Source: Bacteroidia bacterium 43-41 (GTDB taxonomy: Bacteria; Bacteroidota; Bacteroidia; Bacteroidales; Dysgonomonadaceae). From it: DNA of 64,000 bases. The stretch covers positions 1 through 64,000 of the forward strand of contig MKTD01000023.1 in assembly GCA_001898165.1 (NCBI GenBank). The letters are read 5' to 3'. Position numbers and translations under genes: made by a program. Below the pieces are notes generated by a model. The model saw only the letters and a program-made list of their open reading frames with translations, ran no database searches and was not told the DNA's origin. Below, piece after piece: positions 1 to 10,300 of the stretch (its first letter is position 1; each line of letters opens with the position of its first letter).

Positions 1-60
1 GATGATAGGTCACTTTCAAAGAACACTTGCCTAATCCTTGCCAAAGGGACGATTAATATA

Positions 61-1830
61 CTACCTTGACTGGCGCACCATAAAAATAAATGCGGCAAGC
101 GCTCCAAAAACCAGAATAAATCCCTGTATCACATCTCCCCATACTACTGCTTCCATACCACCGCTGGTGCTGTAGATAATAGTAACCAGCCCCATCACCA
201 CAATAGAAAGATAGATATCAAATCCTGTAACAGCGTTCAATGCCAATGCCGGTAAAAACAGCACAATAGCGATACGGCTTACCATAAAAATGACAAATAA
301 CGCTGAGGCCAGCCATCTTACCGTGCGATTGAAACGTATCTCCAGATATTCATAAGCCGTACCCAACCGAAATCGGGTAAAGAAGGGAAGAAAATACCGG
401 ATCACGATAGGGACAATCAGTATGATGCAGATATTAAAGACAAGCATCCGCCAATCACTGGCATAAGTTTTAGCCGGGATGGACAGAAAGGTAATAGCGC
501 TGAGGGTAGTGGCAAAAATACTTATGCCCGCAGCCCACCACGGGATACGACCGCCCGCTTTAAAGAAATCCTCGGTACTCTCATTTCGTTTCATGAAATA
601 GAAACCCAATAACAACATGCCTCCGAAATAGAGAAAAAGCACCAGATAGTTAATCCATCCAAAAGAGGGTTTTGATGTGTAATAGAGTTGCGTTATATGG
701 GGCGAGCGCACTCCGGGGCGAATCTCTCCACCGGCAATATAGACATTTTTTCCGTCGGAGACATTTGCCGTAACGGCAACAGGCGGATTGGACGTTTCTC
801 CCGCCTCAAACCACGCATCGGTGATGGTGTTATAAACCAATATCTTGTTGTTAAACCCCGTATGAGTCATCCACAAGCTGTCTCTTTTACTTGTATCGCC
901 CGTACTCAAAGCATTTTCCACCTGATTAAAAATATTACCGGTATCTCCGCCATAGAGCAGCACGTGTGAGCCACCCACCGATGAGGCGGTTGCCATTGCC
1001 AGAGGAACGGACGCACCATCATCACGGCGTATATCACCTTTTTTAACCCATCTGTTTGATGAGGGGCGAAAATGATATACGGAAGTGTAAAAGGTGGTAG
1101 CAGCACCTGCAGTTAGTTTTGCCCTTCCTCCGAAGGAGAATAGAGAGACCTCCTCCCCATCCTGTTGAGAAGCAATGGCTGCTCCCGAGACCGGTACCGG
1201 AAAATTGGGCAGCTCCTCCCATCCTTTCGCCGGATTGGTGATATCAAGTGCCAGAAATTGGCCGGACGATGTGCCGTCTGCCAATTCGCCGCCAATCAAA
1301 TAAATTTTTGATCCTATCGCTGTTGCTGTTGAGTTTTTCACCGGTAAGGGCAAGGAAGGATATTCAGTAACTCTTATGCCACTACCGGAATAAGACAGCA
1401 ACCAGGATTTACGGGTGATGCCGTCCGGTGTGAGTCCTCCCACACATAGCAATCCGTTCGGCAGGGTTGCATAAGAACCCTCCGCCAGGGGTATGGGCAG
1501 ATCATTCCCCTGATACACTATATTAAACTGGCCACCTGGGAGCTGTTCAAAAACAAACACCTGATCCGAAAGATGTTTGATACCATTCTGCCACGGTTTT
1601 TCTCCGGGGAAAGAGGATCCCCCGGCCATAATGAACCAGTTTCCCTGTTTCCCGAAAAAGGCACCAGCCAGTCCTTCATGGAGGCCAGTATCTTCCAATG
1701 TCTTCATGGAAAAGAGGTTAATCTGGTGAAGAGTGTTGAAATTATCCGCTCTGGCGGAGAAGGAAGCGGCAGAAATAAAAAATTCCACGCAAATAAAGAG
1801 ATGAATAAAATGAAATTTTTTTCGGATCAT
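61..1830 (-). CDS. Kelch (NanM-like mutarotase)/sodium:solute symporter fusion, C-terminally truncated
   Basis: An N-terminal signal peptide (about residues 1-28) leads into a Kelch-type beta-propeller (about 30-385) of the cyclically permuted mutarotase/NanM family, which converts alpha- to beta-N-acetylneuraminate outside the cytoplasm. From about residue 386 the protein becomes a sodium:solute symporter (SSS), with a first membrane helix near 394-413 and the family-type segment GGRIPWW at 426-432. Only about six membrane helices are present, against roughly thirteen in a full SSS protein. The reading ends just after GALAAFIFMV with RQSR and a TAG. Neither of the other two frames in bases 1-75 resumes an SSS sequence that I recognise, so this looks like a break in homology and not a simple frameshift. 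It is the last gene of the sialic-acid operon. Linking mutarotation to uptake fits the locus, but transport activity of this copy is doubtful. Confidence 0.8.
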   Translation of the reverse strand: MIRKKFHFIHLFICVEFFISAASFSARADNFNTLHQINLFSMKTLEDTGLHEGLAGAFFGKQGNWFIMAGGSSFPGEKPWQNGIKHLSDQVFVFEQLPGGQFNIVYQGNDLPIPLAEGSYATLPNGLLCVGGLTPDGITRKSWLLSYSGSGIRVTEYPSLPLPVKNSTATAIGSKIYLIGGELADGTSSGQFLALDITNPAKGWEELPNFPVPVSGAAIASQQDGEEVSLFSFGGRAKLTAGAATTFYTSVYHFRPSSNRWVKKGDIRRDDGASVPLAMATASSVGGSHVLLYGGDTGNIFNQVENALSTGDTSKRDSLWMTHTGFNNKILVYNTITDAWFEAGETSNPPVAVTANVSDGKNVYIAGGEIRPGVRSPHITQLYYTSKPSFGWINYLVLFLYFGGMLLLGFYFMKRNESTEDFFKAGGRIPWWAAGISIFATTLSAITFLSIPAKTYASDWRMLVFNICIILIVPIVIRYFLPFFTRFRLGTAYEYLEIRFNRTVRWLASALFVIFMVSRIAIVLFLPALALNAVTGFDIYLSIVVMGLVTIIYSTSGGMEAVVWGDVIQGFILVFGALAAFIFMVRQSR

Positions 1831-1898
1831 GTAATTTTTTGTAGAAAAGTGAACATATTATGAATACCTGAATATCAACAATGTCAATCAATGAAAGA

Positions 1899-3569
1899 TT
1901 ACAGTATCTCTTCCAGCCTGACGGTCTGGAAGACTATATCCGCCTGACTGCTCTCATAAAGGATACCAATGGTTGAATCATTCACAGAGGTGATACAGGA
2001 ATAGCCGCGGCCGTCATATTCATCGAGCAGAATATACTTTTCCCCGGGCCAGGTGTTACCATCGTCATAACTCACTTTCAGGGTGATGTTGTTTCGTTTT
2101 AAGGTGGATGCCGGATTGACAAAAAGCAGCACCGATTTCTCCACTCCTCCTTCGTTATACATATGTTTATGCAGGCTTGCCATGCAGGTAGGTTCTATGA
2201 GGGCTTTGCGGGAGGTGGGATGCTCTCTCCATGTTTCTCCCAAATCACCGGTAATAAAAACAGAACGGCCGTTCACCTTCTCATCTCCCCGGTTACGGTT
2301 GTCCCGCATATTCAGCATCAAATCTCCATTTTGAAGTTCTACCACCGCGCACTCAGTTGTATTTTTGGTTGCAGGATTGCCGGTTATCCAGGTCTTTCCG
2401 CCATCTTTACTCCATGTGATGTTGGAGAACGGCTTTCCGGTTTCATCCCTGCCTTGGGTTGGAAAAACCAATGTGCCGTCAGACAGGGTAATCCCTTGTC
2501 CCGGCGCCGGAGCAAAAAGCCACCACTCTTTCTTTTTTGCCCGGGTGATATTTACCGGTTCGCTCCAAGTGAGGCCGTCATCGCTGCTCTTGGTGATGAG
2601 GAACTGTGAGGTCTCCTTTACGCCAAAGCCGGGCTGCGAACCTTTGGCCAGCCATTGATGCAGCCAACGGGTACTGTCTGCTGTTAGCCCTTCAACCCAT
2701 TTTCCGGTTTCCTTATCGAGCAGGCCATACATCCAGAGGCCTGCCACATAAATATCTCCGGTATGGTCATCCACCAAGATACAGGCATCGCTCACGCCGT
2801 TGTACTTCTCCGGCATGCCGCCCCACTCTTTCATATCCAGTACCACCTGCATCGGCTCCCATGTGCGCCCGCCATCATGGCTCCGGCTCATGGCGATATC
2901 CATATGCCCCTGCAGGTCGCGCGCACTCTCATAGCGTGCGTCATAAATAGCCATCAGGGTACCCCGTTTTGAAGTAGCCAGGCCTGGAATACGGGAGGTA
3001 TGTACCCCGTCCTGCATATGCTGACGGACCGCCACCCCCACCCTCAGTCCTTTTGTATCGTAAGGCGGAATTTTCACCTTTCCCTGATCAGTTACGATCT
3101 CTTCGCATCGTATCATTATTTTGTGTGACAGGTCGATATTCTTTTTAAGCGTAACTGAAACCCAGAGAGAAAGTGTATCTTCCGTTATGGGGAAGTGAGT
3201 GGTAAAAACCGCCATGTCACCCTGCGGCACTGCTTCCCCTACTGCTATCCTTGTTTCAAAGTTACCCTTCTCACCGGCTTTAAAGAGCGATACTTTTGCT
3301 ATATCGCCGATATCGGTCGTCCCTTTCAGAGAAAGTATCAATTTTTCAAGCATATACTCTTCTTCTGCGTGGCCGGTTCTCTCGCGAATCAATTTGATTT
3401 TTTGCACCGGGTTGTACTCTTTTCCTGCCAATACGGGAAGGGTTGGTGAGTCAATTTCGACTTCTACATCGTCGCTGTATCCGCATGAGATTATCAGTAA
3501 CATCAAAGAAAATAAAAACAGTATTTTTCTTTGCGCTATAGCTGATTGCTCCTGCCTGTTTGTTGTCAT
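1899..3569 (-). CDS. nanH: Sialidase (GH33), exo-alpha-sialidase lipoprotein
   Basis: This enzyme releases terminal sialic acid from glycoconjugates. The chosen ATG gives 556 residues and a lipoprotein signal with lipobox LIIS-C at Cys29, so it is probably anchored at the outer membrane. The frame is open to 3728, and an ATG at 3629 is also possible, but those starts would put a long charged stretch ahead of the signal peptide. Residues 30-175 form the sialidase N-terminal domain. The catalytic propeller follows with the RIP motif (Arg193) and five Asp boxes: SHDGGRTW (230), SSDDGLTW (328), SKDGGKTW (387), TGDLGETW (440) and SYDDGNTW (500). Arg193, Arg422 and Arg491 are the likely arginine triad, and Tyr523 is the likely nucleophile. 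It lies between the hydrolase and the Kelch/symporter gene in the nan operon. Confidence 0.92.
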   Translation of the reverse strand: MTTNRQEQSAIAQRKILFLFSLMLLIISCGYSDDVEVEIDSPTLPVLAGKEYNPVQKIKLIRERTGHAEEEYMLEKLILSLKGTTDIGDIAKVSLFKAGEKGNFETRIAVGEAVPQGDMAVFTTHFPITEDTLSLWVSVTLKKNIDLSHKIMIRCEEIVTDQGKVKIPPYDTKGLRVGVAVRQHMQDGVHTSRIPGLATSKRGTLMAIYDARYESARDLQGHMDIAMSRSHDGGRTWEPMQVVLDMKEWGGMPEKYNGVSDACILVDDHTGDIYVAGLWMYGLLDKETGKWVEGLTADSTRWLHQWLAKGSQPGFGVKETSQFLITKSSDDGLTWSEPVNITRAKKKEWWLFAPAPGQGITLSDGTLVFPTQGRDETGKPFSNITWSKDGGKTWITGNPATKNTTECAVVELQNGDLMLNMRDNRNRGDEKVNGRSVFITGDLGETWREHPTSRKALIEPTCMASLHKHMYNEGGVEKSVLLFVNPASTLKRNNITLKVSYDDGNTWPGEKYILLDEYDGRGYSCITSVNDSTIGILYESSQADIVFQTVRLEEIL

Positions 3570-3751
3570 ATGCGCCTGTCCGTTGTTCTCACAAGACGGA
3601 TTGGTGATATTTCTTCTTTTTTTCTTCATATCGTTCAGATTAGAAATGACTTGTTCTATAATTATTCTTTCACTATCTGTATCTGCCGGGAACAAATTAA
3701 AATACGCCGCATTTTTACCGCCATCCAAAATATAAACTTCACCTTTAACTC

Positions 3752-4666
3752 TTAATTAATTATTTTCTCAATTTTCATCCATCGGATACATCTATCAAAC
3801 CACTCTTCGAATTCGGGGATTTGAAGAAATCCATGATCGCCCCGGGAATAAATGTGTAACTCGGCGGGCACATCATTTCTATTCAGTTGTTGGTAAAAGA
3901 ACAAACTATTCTTTACCGGAACAACCTGGTCATCATCAGTATGAATCAAAATAGTTTTAGGTGTCTCTTTATTGACATGCAATTCATTTGAGAAAAATTC
4001 AACTAATTTGCTGTCAGGAGCTTTTCCTAACAGATTATCACGCGATCCAATGTGCCCTATGGTGTCCGTAAAACTGATAACGGGATTAATAAGAATCATA
4101 AAATCAGGTTTCAAGCTAATTTTGTCTTTATTATTTATCAGTGTCGAATTGTAGTGGACACCTAATGATGCTGCTAAATGACCACCAGCCGAAAACCCCA
4201 TAATTCCGATTTTAGCAGGGTCAATATTCCATTTTGCGGCATTTTCTCGTACTAATTGAATGGCTCTTTGTGCATCGCTCAGCGGAACAAATGATTTGTT
4301 ACGGACAATCTCTTCATCCGGCAAACGATACTTGAGCACAAAAGCAACCACTCCATTCTTTGCAAACTCTCCGGCTACTTTATAACCTTCTCTCTCCATT
4401 AACATCGTGTGATAACCTCCGCCAGGGCAGATAATTACTGCGCTTTTATTTTTTTCACCATTTATGGGAATAAATGGCACGATTGACGGATTCGTTACTT
4501 TCCTTACCAGTAAGCCGAATACAGAATCGGGCACATGCACTTCTTCAACCTTTTCTTTCAGGCGAGGATAAAGCAGAATTTCTTCTTCGTGTTTATAGGA
4601 TAAATCTTGAGCAAAAACATTAAGAAAAGGTAATAATAAACCGGTGAAAAATAATATGCGCTTCAT
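3752..4666 (-). CDS. Exported alpha/beta-hydrolase, probable carbohydrate esterase
   Basis: A 304-residue protein with signal peptide (1-19, ending VFAQ) and a single alpha/beta-hydrolase fold of the acetyl-xylan-esterase/BD-FAE-like group. The oxyanion region is CPGGGYH (80-86), the nucleophile elbow is GFSAGG with Ser159, and the acid and base are in HTDDDQVVP (about Asp244-246) and GDHGF (His278). Such enzymes usually remove acetyl or other ester groups from sugars in the periplasm. In this locus it could de-esterify sialic acids before uptake. Its closest neighbour is a GH78 rhamnosidase fragment only 4 bases upstream, so it may instead be left over from a former rhamnose-related gene set. 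The substrate cannot be decided from sequence alone. Confidence 0.8.
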   Translation of the reverse strand: MKRILFFTGLLLPFLNVFAQDLSYKHEEEILLYPRLKEKVEEVHVPDSVFGLLVRKVTNPSIVPFIPINGEKNKSAVIICPGGGYHTMLMEREGYKVAGEFAKNGVVAFVLKYRLPDEEIVRNKSFVPLSDAQRAIQLVRENAAKWNIDPAKIGIMGFSAGGHLAASLGVHYNSTLINNKDKISLKPDFMILINPVISFTDTIGHIGSRDNLLGKAPDSKLVEFFSNELHVNKETPKTILIHTDDDQVVPVKNSLFFYQQLNRNDVPAELHIYSRGDHGFLQIPEFEEWFDRCIRWMKIEKIIN

Positions 4667-4670
4667 AGTT

Positions 4671-5588
4671 TCATCTTATTTCAACATTTTTATAAAAGTA
4701 TATTTTCCGCTTCTGTCTCTTGAAAAACAGCGTGGGCGGTCCAAAACTCACTTGCATTTTGGTATAACGCCCACCTTGCTCATTATGAAAGCCGTTACCT
4801 AAAAGAACACCTATGGTGTTTTTATCTTTTAATTCTTTTGTTATATTATATGCATTACAATAAACCGTTTTATCGTAATCGCTCCACATGGGATTAAACT
4901 GCTCATCGCTTATCCTATTTCCATTTAAAGACAATTCATAGTGTCCCGGCCCGCTAATATAAATAATTTCTTCTTCGATCGGTTTATTTAATAAAAAATC
5001 TTTTCTCAAATATATATTTCGTTTCGATAACGGATTAGTTTCCAGCCATCTTTTGCTATCCTCGGCCGAAATTGCCAATGTATGGTAATTTCTCCCCTCC
5101 GGAAGGTTTGTCTCTTTTTTTGTGATTGCATCAATCCATTTGACGTTTGCTTCTATATCATACGGTGCCATACGAAACATATTTGTTTTACTCCGGTCAG
5201 ATACCCTGTTTCTTCCATCCCAAACCTGAACTCTCCAAAAATATTCTTTTCCGGGCTGCAATAATTTCTCACCTGAATATTCAACATGCTGGTTCTGATT
5301 TGATTTTATCTTGCCAGAGTTCCAGATTATATTATTTTCGGCATCAGTAATTTCAATAGAATAAGCCGATTGCGCTACCTGATTTCTGTCCGAAAATATC
5401 TGCCATCCAAATCGAGGTGTTCTGGTATTTACCAAAAATGGAGATTCCTGATATTCACAAGTAGTTTTTTGTATTGAAAGATTACCGGACGAATCACAAC
5501 TAACAAATACAAAAAATACAAGAATAGTCAACTGACAAAAAACACTAACGTTTATTTTCTTTAAATTAAATAATCTTAAATAGTTCAT
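4671..5588 (-). pseudogene. Alpha-L-rhamnosidase (GH78) N-terminal fragment
   Basis: The 305-residue reading starts with a lipoprotein-like signal (VFVSC, Cys31) and matches the N-terminal beta-sandwich modules of Bacteroidota GH78 rhamnosidases. These include an FN3-like start with TPRFGWQIFS and EYFWRVQVWDG, then a carbohydrate-binding-like domain with SGPGHYELSLNG and FNPMWSDYDKTVYCNAY. Family members are about 900 residues long and carry the (alpha/alpha)6 catalytic barrel after this part. Here the sequence leaves the family after FGPPTLFFK and stops. The hydrolase gene begins 4 bases later, so no catalytic domain remains. It is read as a deletion relic. An enzymatic role is unlikely, although the signal peptide and binding modules are still open. 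Confidence 0.8.
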
Positions 5589-5722
5589 TTATTGGAAGTG
5601 TCTAAAGTGTTACGCATTTCTATAACTGTATTGAACCCATCATAATACTCAAAGGTGTGCGCTTCGTGAAGGCAGATGCCATCAACTCCTGTTTCTATAA
5701 TAGTTTTAGTTCTCATACGCAT
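5585..5722 (-). pseudogene. C-terminal remnant of an unidentified gene
   Basis: A 45-codon reading beginning MRMRTKTIIETG and ending in TGA. Its stop overlaps the ATG of the GH78 fragment (ATGA), the arrangement of translationally coupled operon genes. The frame stays open upstream to about 5770 without a credible start. The segment GVDGICLHEAHTFEYYDG has protein-like composition, but I cannot assign a family. It is probably the 3' end of a gene that preceded the rhamnosidase in an older operon, its 5' part now lost. Between 5723 and the SusD stop at 5852 I see no other gene. Confidence 0.4.
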
Positions 5723-5851
5723 TTTCAGGCATATTCTACACTTAATCCATGCATATTTTACGATTAAACTATTTCACTGAAGTTTGGGAACTATTCTGTT
5801 AATCAATGAGCAGGAGTTAAACCGGATGATTGATGATCATATTAAAACTCC

Positions 5852-7315
5852 CTATTTATCATAACCCGGGGTCTGTTTGAGATTAGGATTTTGATTGATA
5901 GAAGCTTGTGCAACAGGCCACAACAGGACGTTCTGCTCGCTGTCCCGTCCGACAAGAAAAGGATTTTTTTCAAATGCAACATTAAAACGGATATAATCCC
6001 ACCATAGCTTACCCTCTGCAGCAAACTCCTTCATTCGCTCCTTTAGAATTGACTTATCTATCTCTGAGGCAGTAAGTGTATTCGGATAGAAATTGTCTGT
6101 TGCATAAGCACGTCCGGCAATTCTGTTGAGAGCTGCCACAGCCCCTGTACGATCATTTTTTGCGTTTTTTATCTCAGCATCAAACAATACCGCATCTGCA
6201 TAGCGATATACAATTACGTCCGAATCGAAAATACGGGTGCCGCTCATCCAAGAGCCGGCAAATTTGTTGATCCACTGGAAAGTCCCTTTTTTCTTATCAT
6301 CATAGAAGGTTTGATAGCTGACCATGGTTCGCTGGTCGTTTTTATTTTCTGAAAGTAATGCCTTGTAATCAGACGTATAGAAGCACCATTGTTGATGGCT
6401 TCCCACCTTCACAGGATTTTCAATGTATTCGGGTGAAATATATTGGGAGGGTACCAGCCAATCATTCGTGGCGCCACCCGTATGTTCATCCTGCAGATAG
6501 CTCCAGGCAAAGATCACCTCGGGGCCTTTCTCTTTCTTAAAGATCGAAGAATAATCATTCACCAGGCTGTAATTACTGTTTCCCAACACTGAATCAATAG
6601 CCTTAGCTGCGTTGCTCAGCGCGGTTTCTCCTCCATCACGCACCTTATACATCCACAGGTTATAATCAGCTATCAACATCTGAATGGCGGTAAAAGAAGC
6701 CAGGTTACGATCAGTTACCGTAACAGGCATATACTTCAGTGCTAACTGGAGATCATCACCGACCTGTTTAAAGACTTGTTCTGCCAGGTCCCGTTCGGGA
6801 TATAATCCGGCCTGTTTATCCGACTCAAACCCTTCTAACAATACCGGAGCATCTCCCCATATTCGTCCGATCCAGTAGTAACAAAAAGCCCGCACAAAAT
6901 AAGCATTACCCAGCACCTTATTTTTTGCCTTCTCATCATTAAATTTAATCTGTGGAGTATATTTGAGAATCAAATTAGCCTGATTAATGGTTGTATATAA
7001 ATCGTTCCAATTGGCATATTCATGATTGGTTGGAATTTGATTCTGATAAACCTGATCGCGCTCGGTCTGACCGGTAAGGCCATCGGCCCATAATCCCGTC
7101 CGGTACTCACCCCAATACATATATCCCTGCTGAAATGCAGATCTAAATCTGTTATAAAGGCCATATACGGCTGATGTGGCATCCCCTTCATCCTGCCACA
7201 TTGAGTTGGCAGACACCTCGCTCTTCTGGATGATGTCGAGATCTCCGTGACAAGCCGTCAAAAGAGCACAAATTGACAAAAAGACAATAATATTTTTACT
7301 TTTCATAATTTTCAT
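5852..7315 (-). CDS. SusD/RagB-family lipoprotein of the sialic-acid locus (NanU-like)
   Basis: A 487-residue SPase II lipoprotein (lipobox LLTA-C, Cys22) with the SusD/RagB organisation: an N-terminal TPR-rich part (YNRFRSAFQQGY; VLGNAYFVRAFCYYW) and the C-terminal family signature KERMKEFAAEGKLWWDYIRF followed by the WPV... NPNLKQTPGY ending. SusD proteins lid the SusC channel on the cell surface and bind the glycan. NanU of Bacteroides binds sialic acid, and this gene holds the same position in a locus with lyase and sialidase, so the ligand is inferred to be sialic acid. It starts 16 bases after the SusC stop in the same transcript. An alternative start is the ATG three codons in. Confidence 0.9.
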   Translation of the reverse strand: MKIMKSKNIIVFLSICALLTACHGDLDIIQKSEVSANSMWQDEGDATSAVYGLYNRFRSAFQQGYMYWGEYRTGLWADGLTGQTERDQVYQNQIPTNHEYANWNDLYTTINQANLILKYTPQIKFNDEKAKNKVLGNAYFVRAFCYYWIGRIWGDAPVLLEGFESDKQAGLYPERDLAEQVFKQVGDDLQLALKYMPVTVTDRNLASFTAIQMLIADYNLWMYKVRDGGETALSNAAKAIDSVLGNSNYSLVNDYSSIFKKEKGPEVIFAWSYLQDEHTGGATNDWLVPSQYISPEYIENPVKVGSHQQWCFYTSDYKALLSENKNDQRTMVSYQTFYDDKKKGTFQWINKFAGSWMSGTRIFDSDVIVYRYADAVLFDAEIKNAKNDRTGAVAALNRIAGRAYATDNFYPNTLTASEIDKSILKERMKEFAAEGKLWWDYIRFNVAFEKNPFLVGRDSEQNVLLWPVAQASINQNPNLKQTPGYDK

Positions 7316-7331
7316 TTTTTAGTTTTGTCCT

Positions 7332-10300
7332 TTAAAATGTAACTTTTATTCCAACTGAATATTTGCGGGTTGGAGGATAATTATAGTAATTGCCACTATA
7401 GGTTGTAGAGGCTCCCACTTCGGGCGATACGCCTTCTACCGCAGTGAAATAATGCAGGTTATTGCCCGCAATAGTTATTGCAAGATTTTGCATACCCAAC
7501 TTAGTCAGTTTTGAAGCAGGCACATTATACTGCATACTTATTTCACGAATACAGAGATAATCTCCTTTATAGTTGAATACATTGGAGGTCCGGCTGAAGT
7601 TTGAATTCCCGTCGTCCGGGTCATTGGCGGTAAAACGGGCATACTTCGTCTGATCACCAGGTTGCTTCCATGTTTGCTTCACCTTATCTATAAGAGTATA
7701 GTTATTGGCAAAGGTGTTCATAAAATAACGCATCTCGGAATTATTATTAATGGAGTGACCTAAAGCCCAATCGACAAATATATTCATTGAAAAGTTTTTG
7801 TAAGTAAAATTATTTGATAATCCGCCGGTTGTATGGGGAACAGTATAGCCTAAAAGGAACTGGTCCTGGCTGTCAATATAATCTTTACCATTCTTTGTCT
7901 GGCTTCCGGGACGATTCACCCATTCATAATCGCCTATCTGTTTCCGGCCTGCTATTTTCTTATTGTCAGTTTGACGATATCCTTTTGCCGAATTGTCATA
8001 CATGGCATTATCAGCCTGTTCCTGAGTCTCAATAATATAATCTGCCATGTAACCATAATAACGGTAGAGAGGCTCTCCTTCAGCAGTACCTCCAAAGGCA
8101 GTGCCGTCAGCCAGTGTGATGCCGCCAATCCGATTACGGTCCCGGCCATTATCCGGCAACTTCAATACCTTATTTTTTACAAAACTCAACGTAAATTTAG
8201 AGTCCCACTCAAAATCTGATGTGCGGATATTTGTAGAAGCAATTTCAAGATCAAACCCATAGAATTTCACTTCTCCTATATTGGTTTGTACTGAAGAGAA
8301 ACCGGTAGTATTAGGCAACTCTTTACTGAAGAGAAGATTTTCTGTTCTTTTATCAAAATAATCGGTTGCCAGGGTAAGGCGGTTGTTGAATAGGGACAGA
8401 TCGAAACCTAAGTCGAGTTGCGTAGATGTCTCCCAGGTCAGGTCCATATTGGGCATGGTGGAAGCAATGATACCTGCGTTGCCATCATATCGGGCATTAG
8501 TTGAATACTTGCCATATGCATCGTACAGGCCGATTGCGTTGTTTCCTGTCTGACCGTAACTCACCCTGAGTTTCAGGTTATCAAGGTTCTTTATTTCCTG
8601 CATGAACGCTTCATCAGAAATAATCCAACCGGCAGAAAGTCCCGGGAAAAAGCCCCACTGCTTTCCCTTGACAAATCGGGAAGAGGCATCCTCACGGAAT
8701 GTGGCAGAAAACAGATATTTTTTCTGAAAATCATAAGTCAAACGACCAAAATAACCGATGGTTACATCCCGCGTAAAACTACTTGTAGCATCCTTTTTAT
8801 TAGGACCGGCAGTCAGTGTGGCCACTTTATCTGAACTTGCCCCGTCAACTGATGCTCCCAGAGACCGGTTATCGTCCTTTTGATAGGAATATCCCCCCAT
8901 CATTGAGAAGGAATGATCATCGATTCCTTTGTTATAGGTTGCATAGGTCTCTAGCTTATCACGTCTCAGCTCTCCAAATGATGAACTGGCCGGACGAAGT
9001 CCGTTAAATTCATTGGCTCTCTGGAAACTGTCGCTCGTGTAATGATGATTATAGGTTGAGAGTTGTGATTCTACCTTCAAGCCATTGAAAATGCGATAGG
9101 TAAGTTTTCCATAAGCAGATAATCTTTTGTCTTCGCGGCCTTGGTCGTTATAATAAGCATACCATAACGGATTAGGCGAAGTTGCATTGTATCCTTTTGT
9201 GGGAGTTCCATCTTCATTGTATTTCTTCTGAGTGGGAGGAGTTGCCAGGCCGCGGGAGATAACGTTCATCTGATTGGGATATTCCTGTGAATTTGCTCTG
9301 GAATAATCGAACCCGGCAACTAATGACAAATATTTATTAATGTTCACATCAATGTTACTTCGTAAATTCAACCGGTCAAAACCTGTTGCTAAAGCTATAC
9401 CGGCATCATCGGTATATCCAAGGCTTACATTATAACGAACCCCCTCATTGCCACCATCGAGGCCAACATAATAATTTTGCCATACTGCCTGTTTATAAAT
9501 TTCATCCTGAAAATTGTTGTCCTGAAATATCAGGGTTTTTGTCGGATCAAGCGGATCAGGCATAGAATGATAACCGGCCGGCACTGCCTCCCCTTCGCCC
9601 AGATAACGAGTGGAATAGATGGAGGTGGCTGTATTACCGGAACTGGCCGAATAACCATCCATCCAGTTGAATTTTGCGTTGGGTCCGGCAGCCACCGCGG
9701 GACGTACGATATTCAAATAATCTTCAGCATTCATGAACTTGTAGAGCATTCCCGCTTCCTGCAACGCCATGTTTGCTTCGAATGTAATGTTTGGAGCTTT
9801 TCCGGCAGATCCCTTTTTGGTGGTAATCAACACCACGCCATTAGAGGCTCTCGAACCGTATATTGCTGTGGATGAAGCATCTTTAAGAACTTCAATAGAT
9901 TCTATGTCATTAGGATTTATCCCGCCGAAAGCTCTCTCCACGCCGTCGACAAGGATAAGCGGTTCATTGCTCTTGTTGATGGAGGATCCGCCGCGAATTC
10001 GAATAGTTGCATCTTCACCCGGCGTGTTGTTGTTTGAATAGATACGCGTGCCGGCGATCTTACCTTTCAATCCCTCACCAACTGTATTCACAGGTACATT
10101 TTGCAGCACCTCTCCACCTACTTTCGTAATGGCAGATGTAATGGTACGCCGGGATTGCGTTCCATAACCCACAACAACCAATTCGTCCAGCCCTACAGTC
10201 GAAGTATTTAAAACAACATTCATTTTCCGAGAGTCTGTCACCTTGATTTCCAATGTCTGGTAACCTACATAAGAAAATACAAGGGTCGTGCCGGAAGTAA

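Noticed and set aside
3570-3728. Longer N-terminus for the sialidase
   Set aside because: It would place 53 charged residues before a clear lipoprotein signal peptide; the ATG at 3569 gives a normal signal.
2083-3755. Long plus-strand open frames opposite the sialidase gene
   Set aside because: They are frame shadows of a well-supported minus-strand gene and have no recognisable domains.
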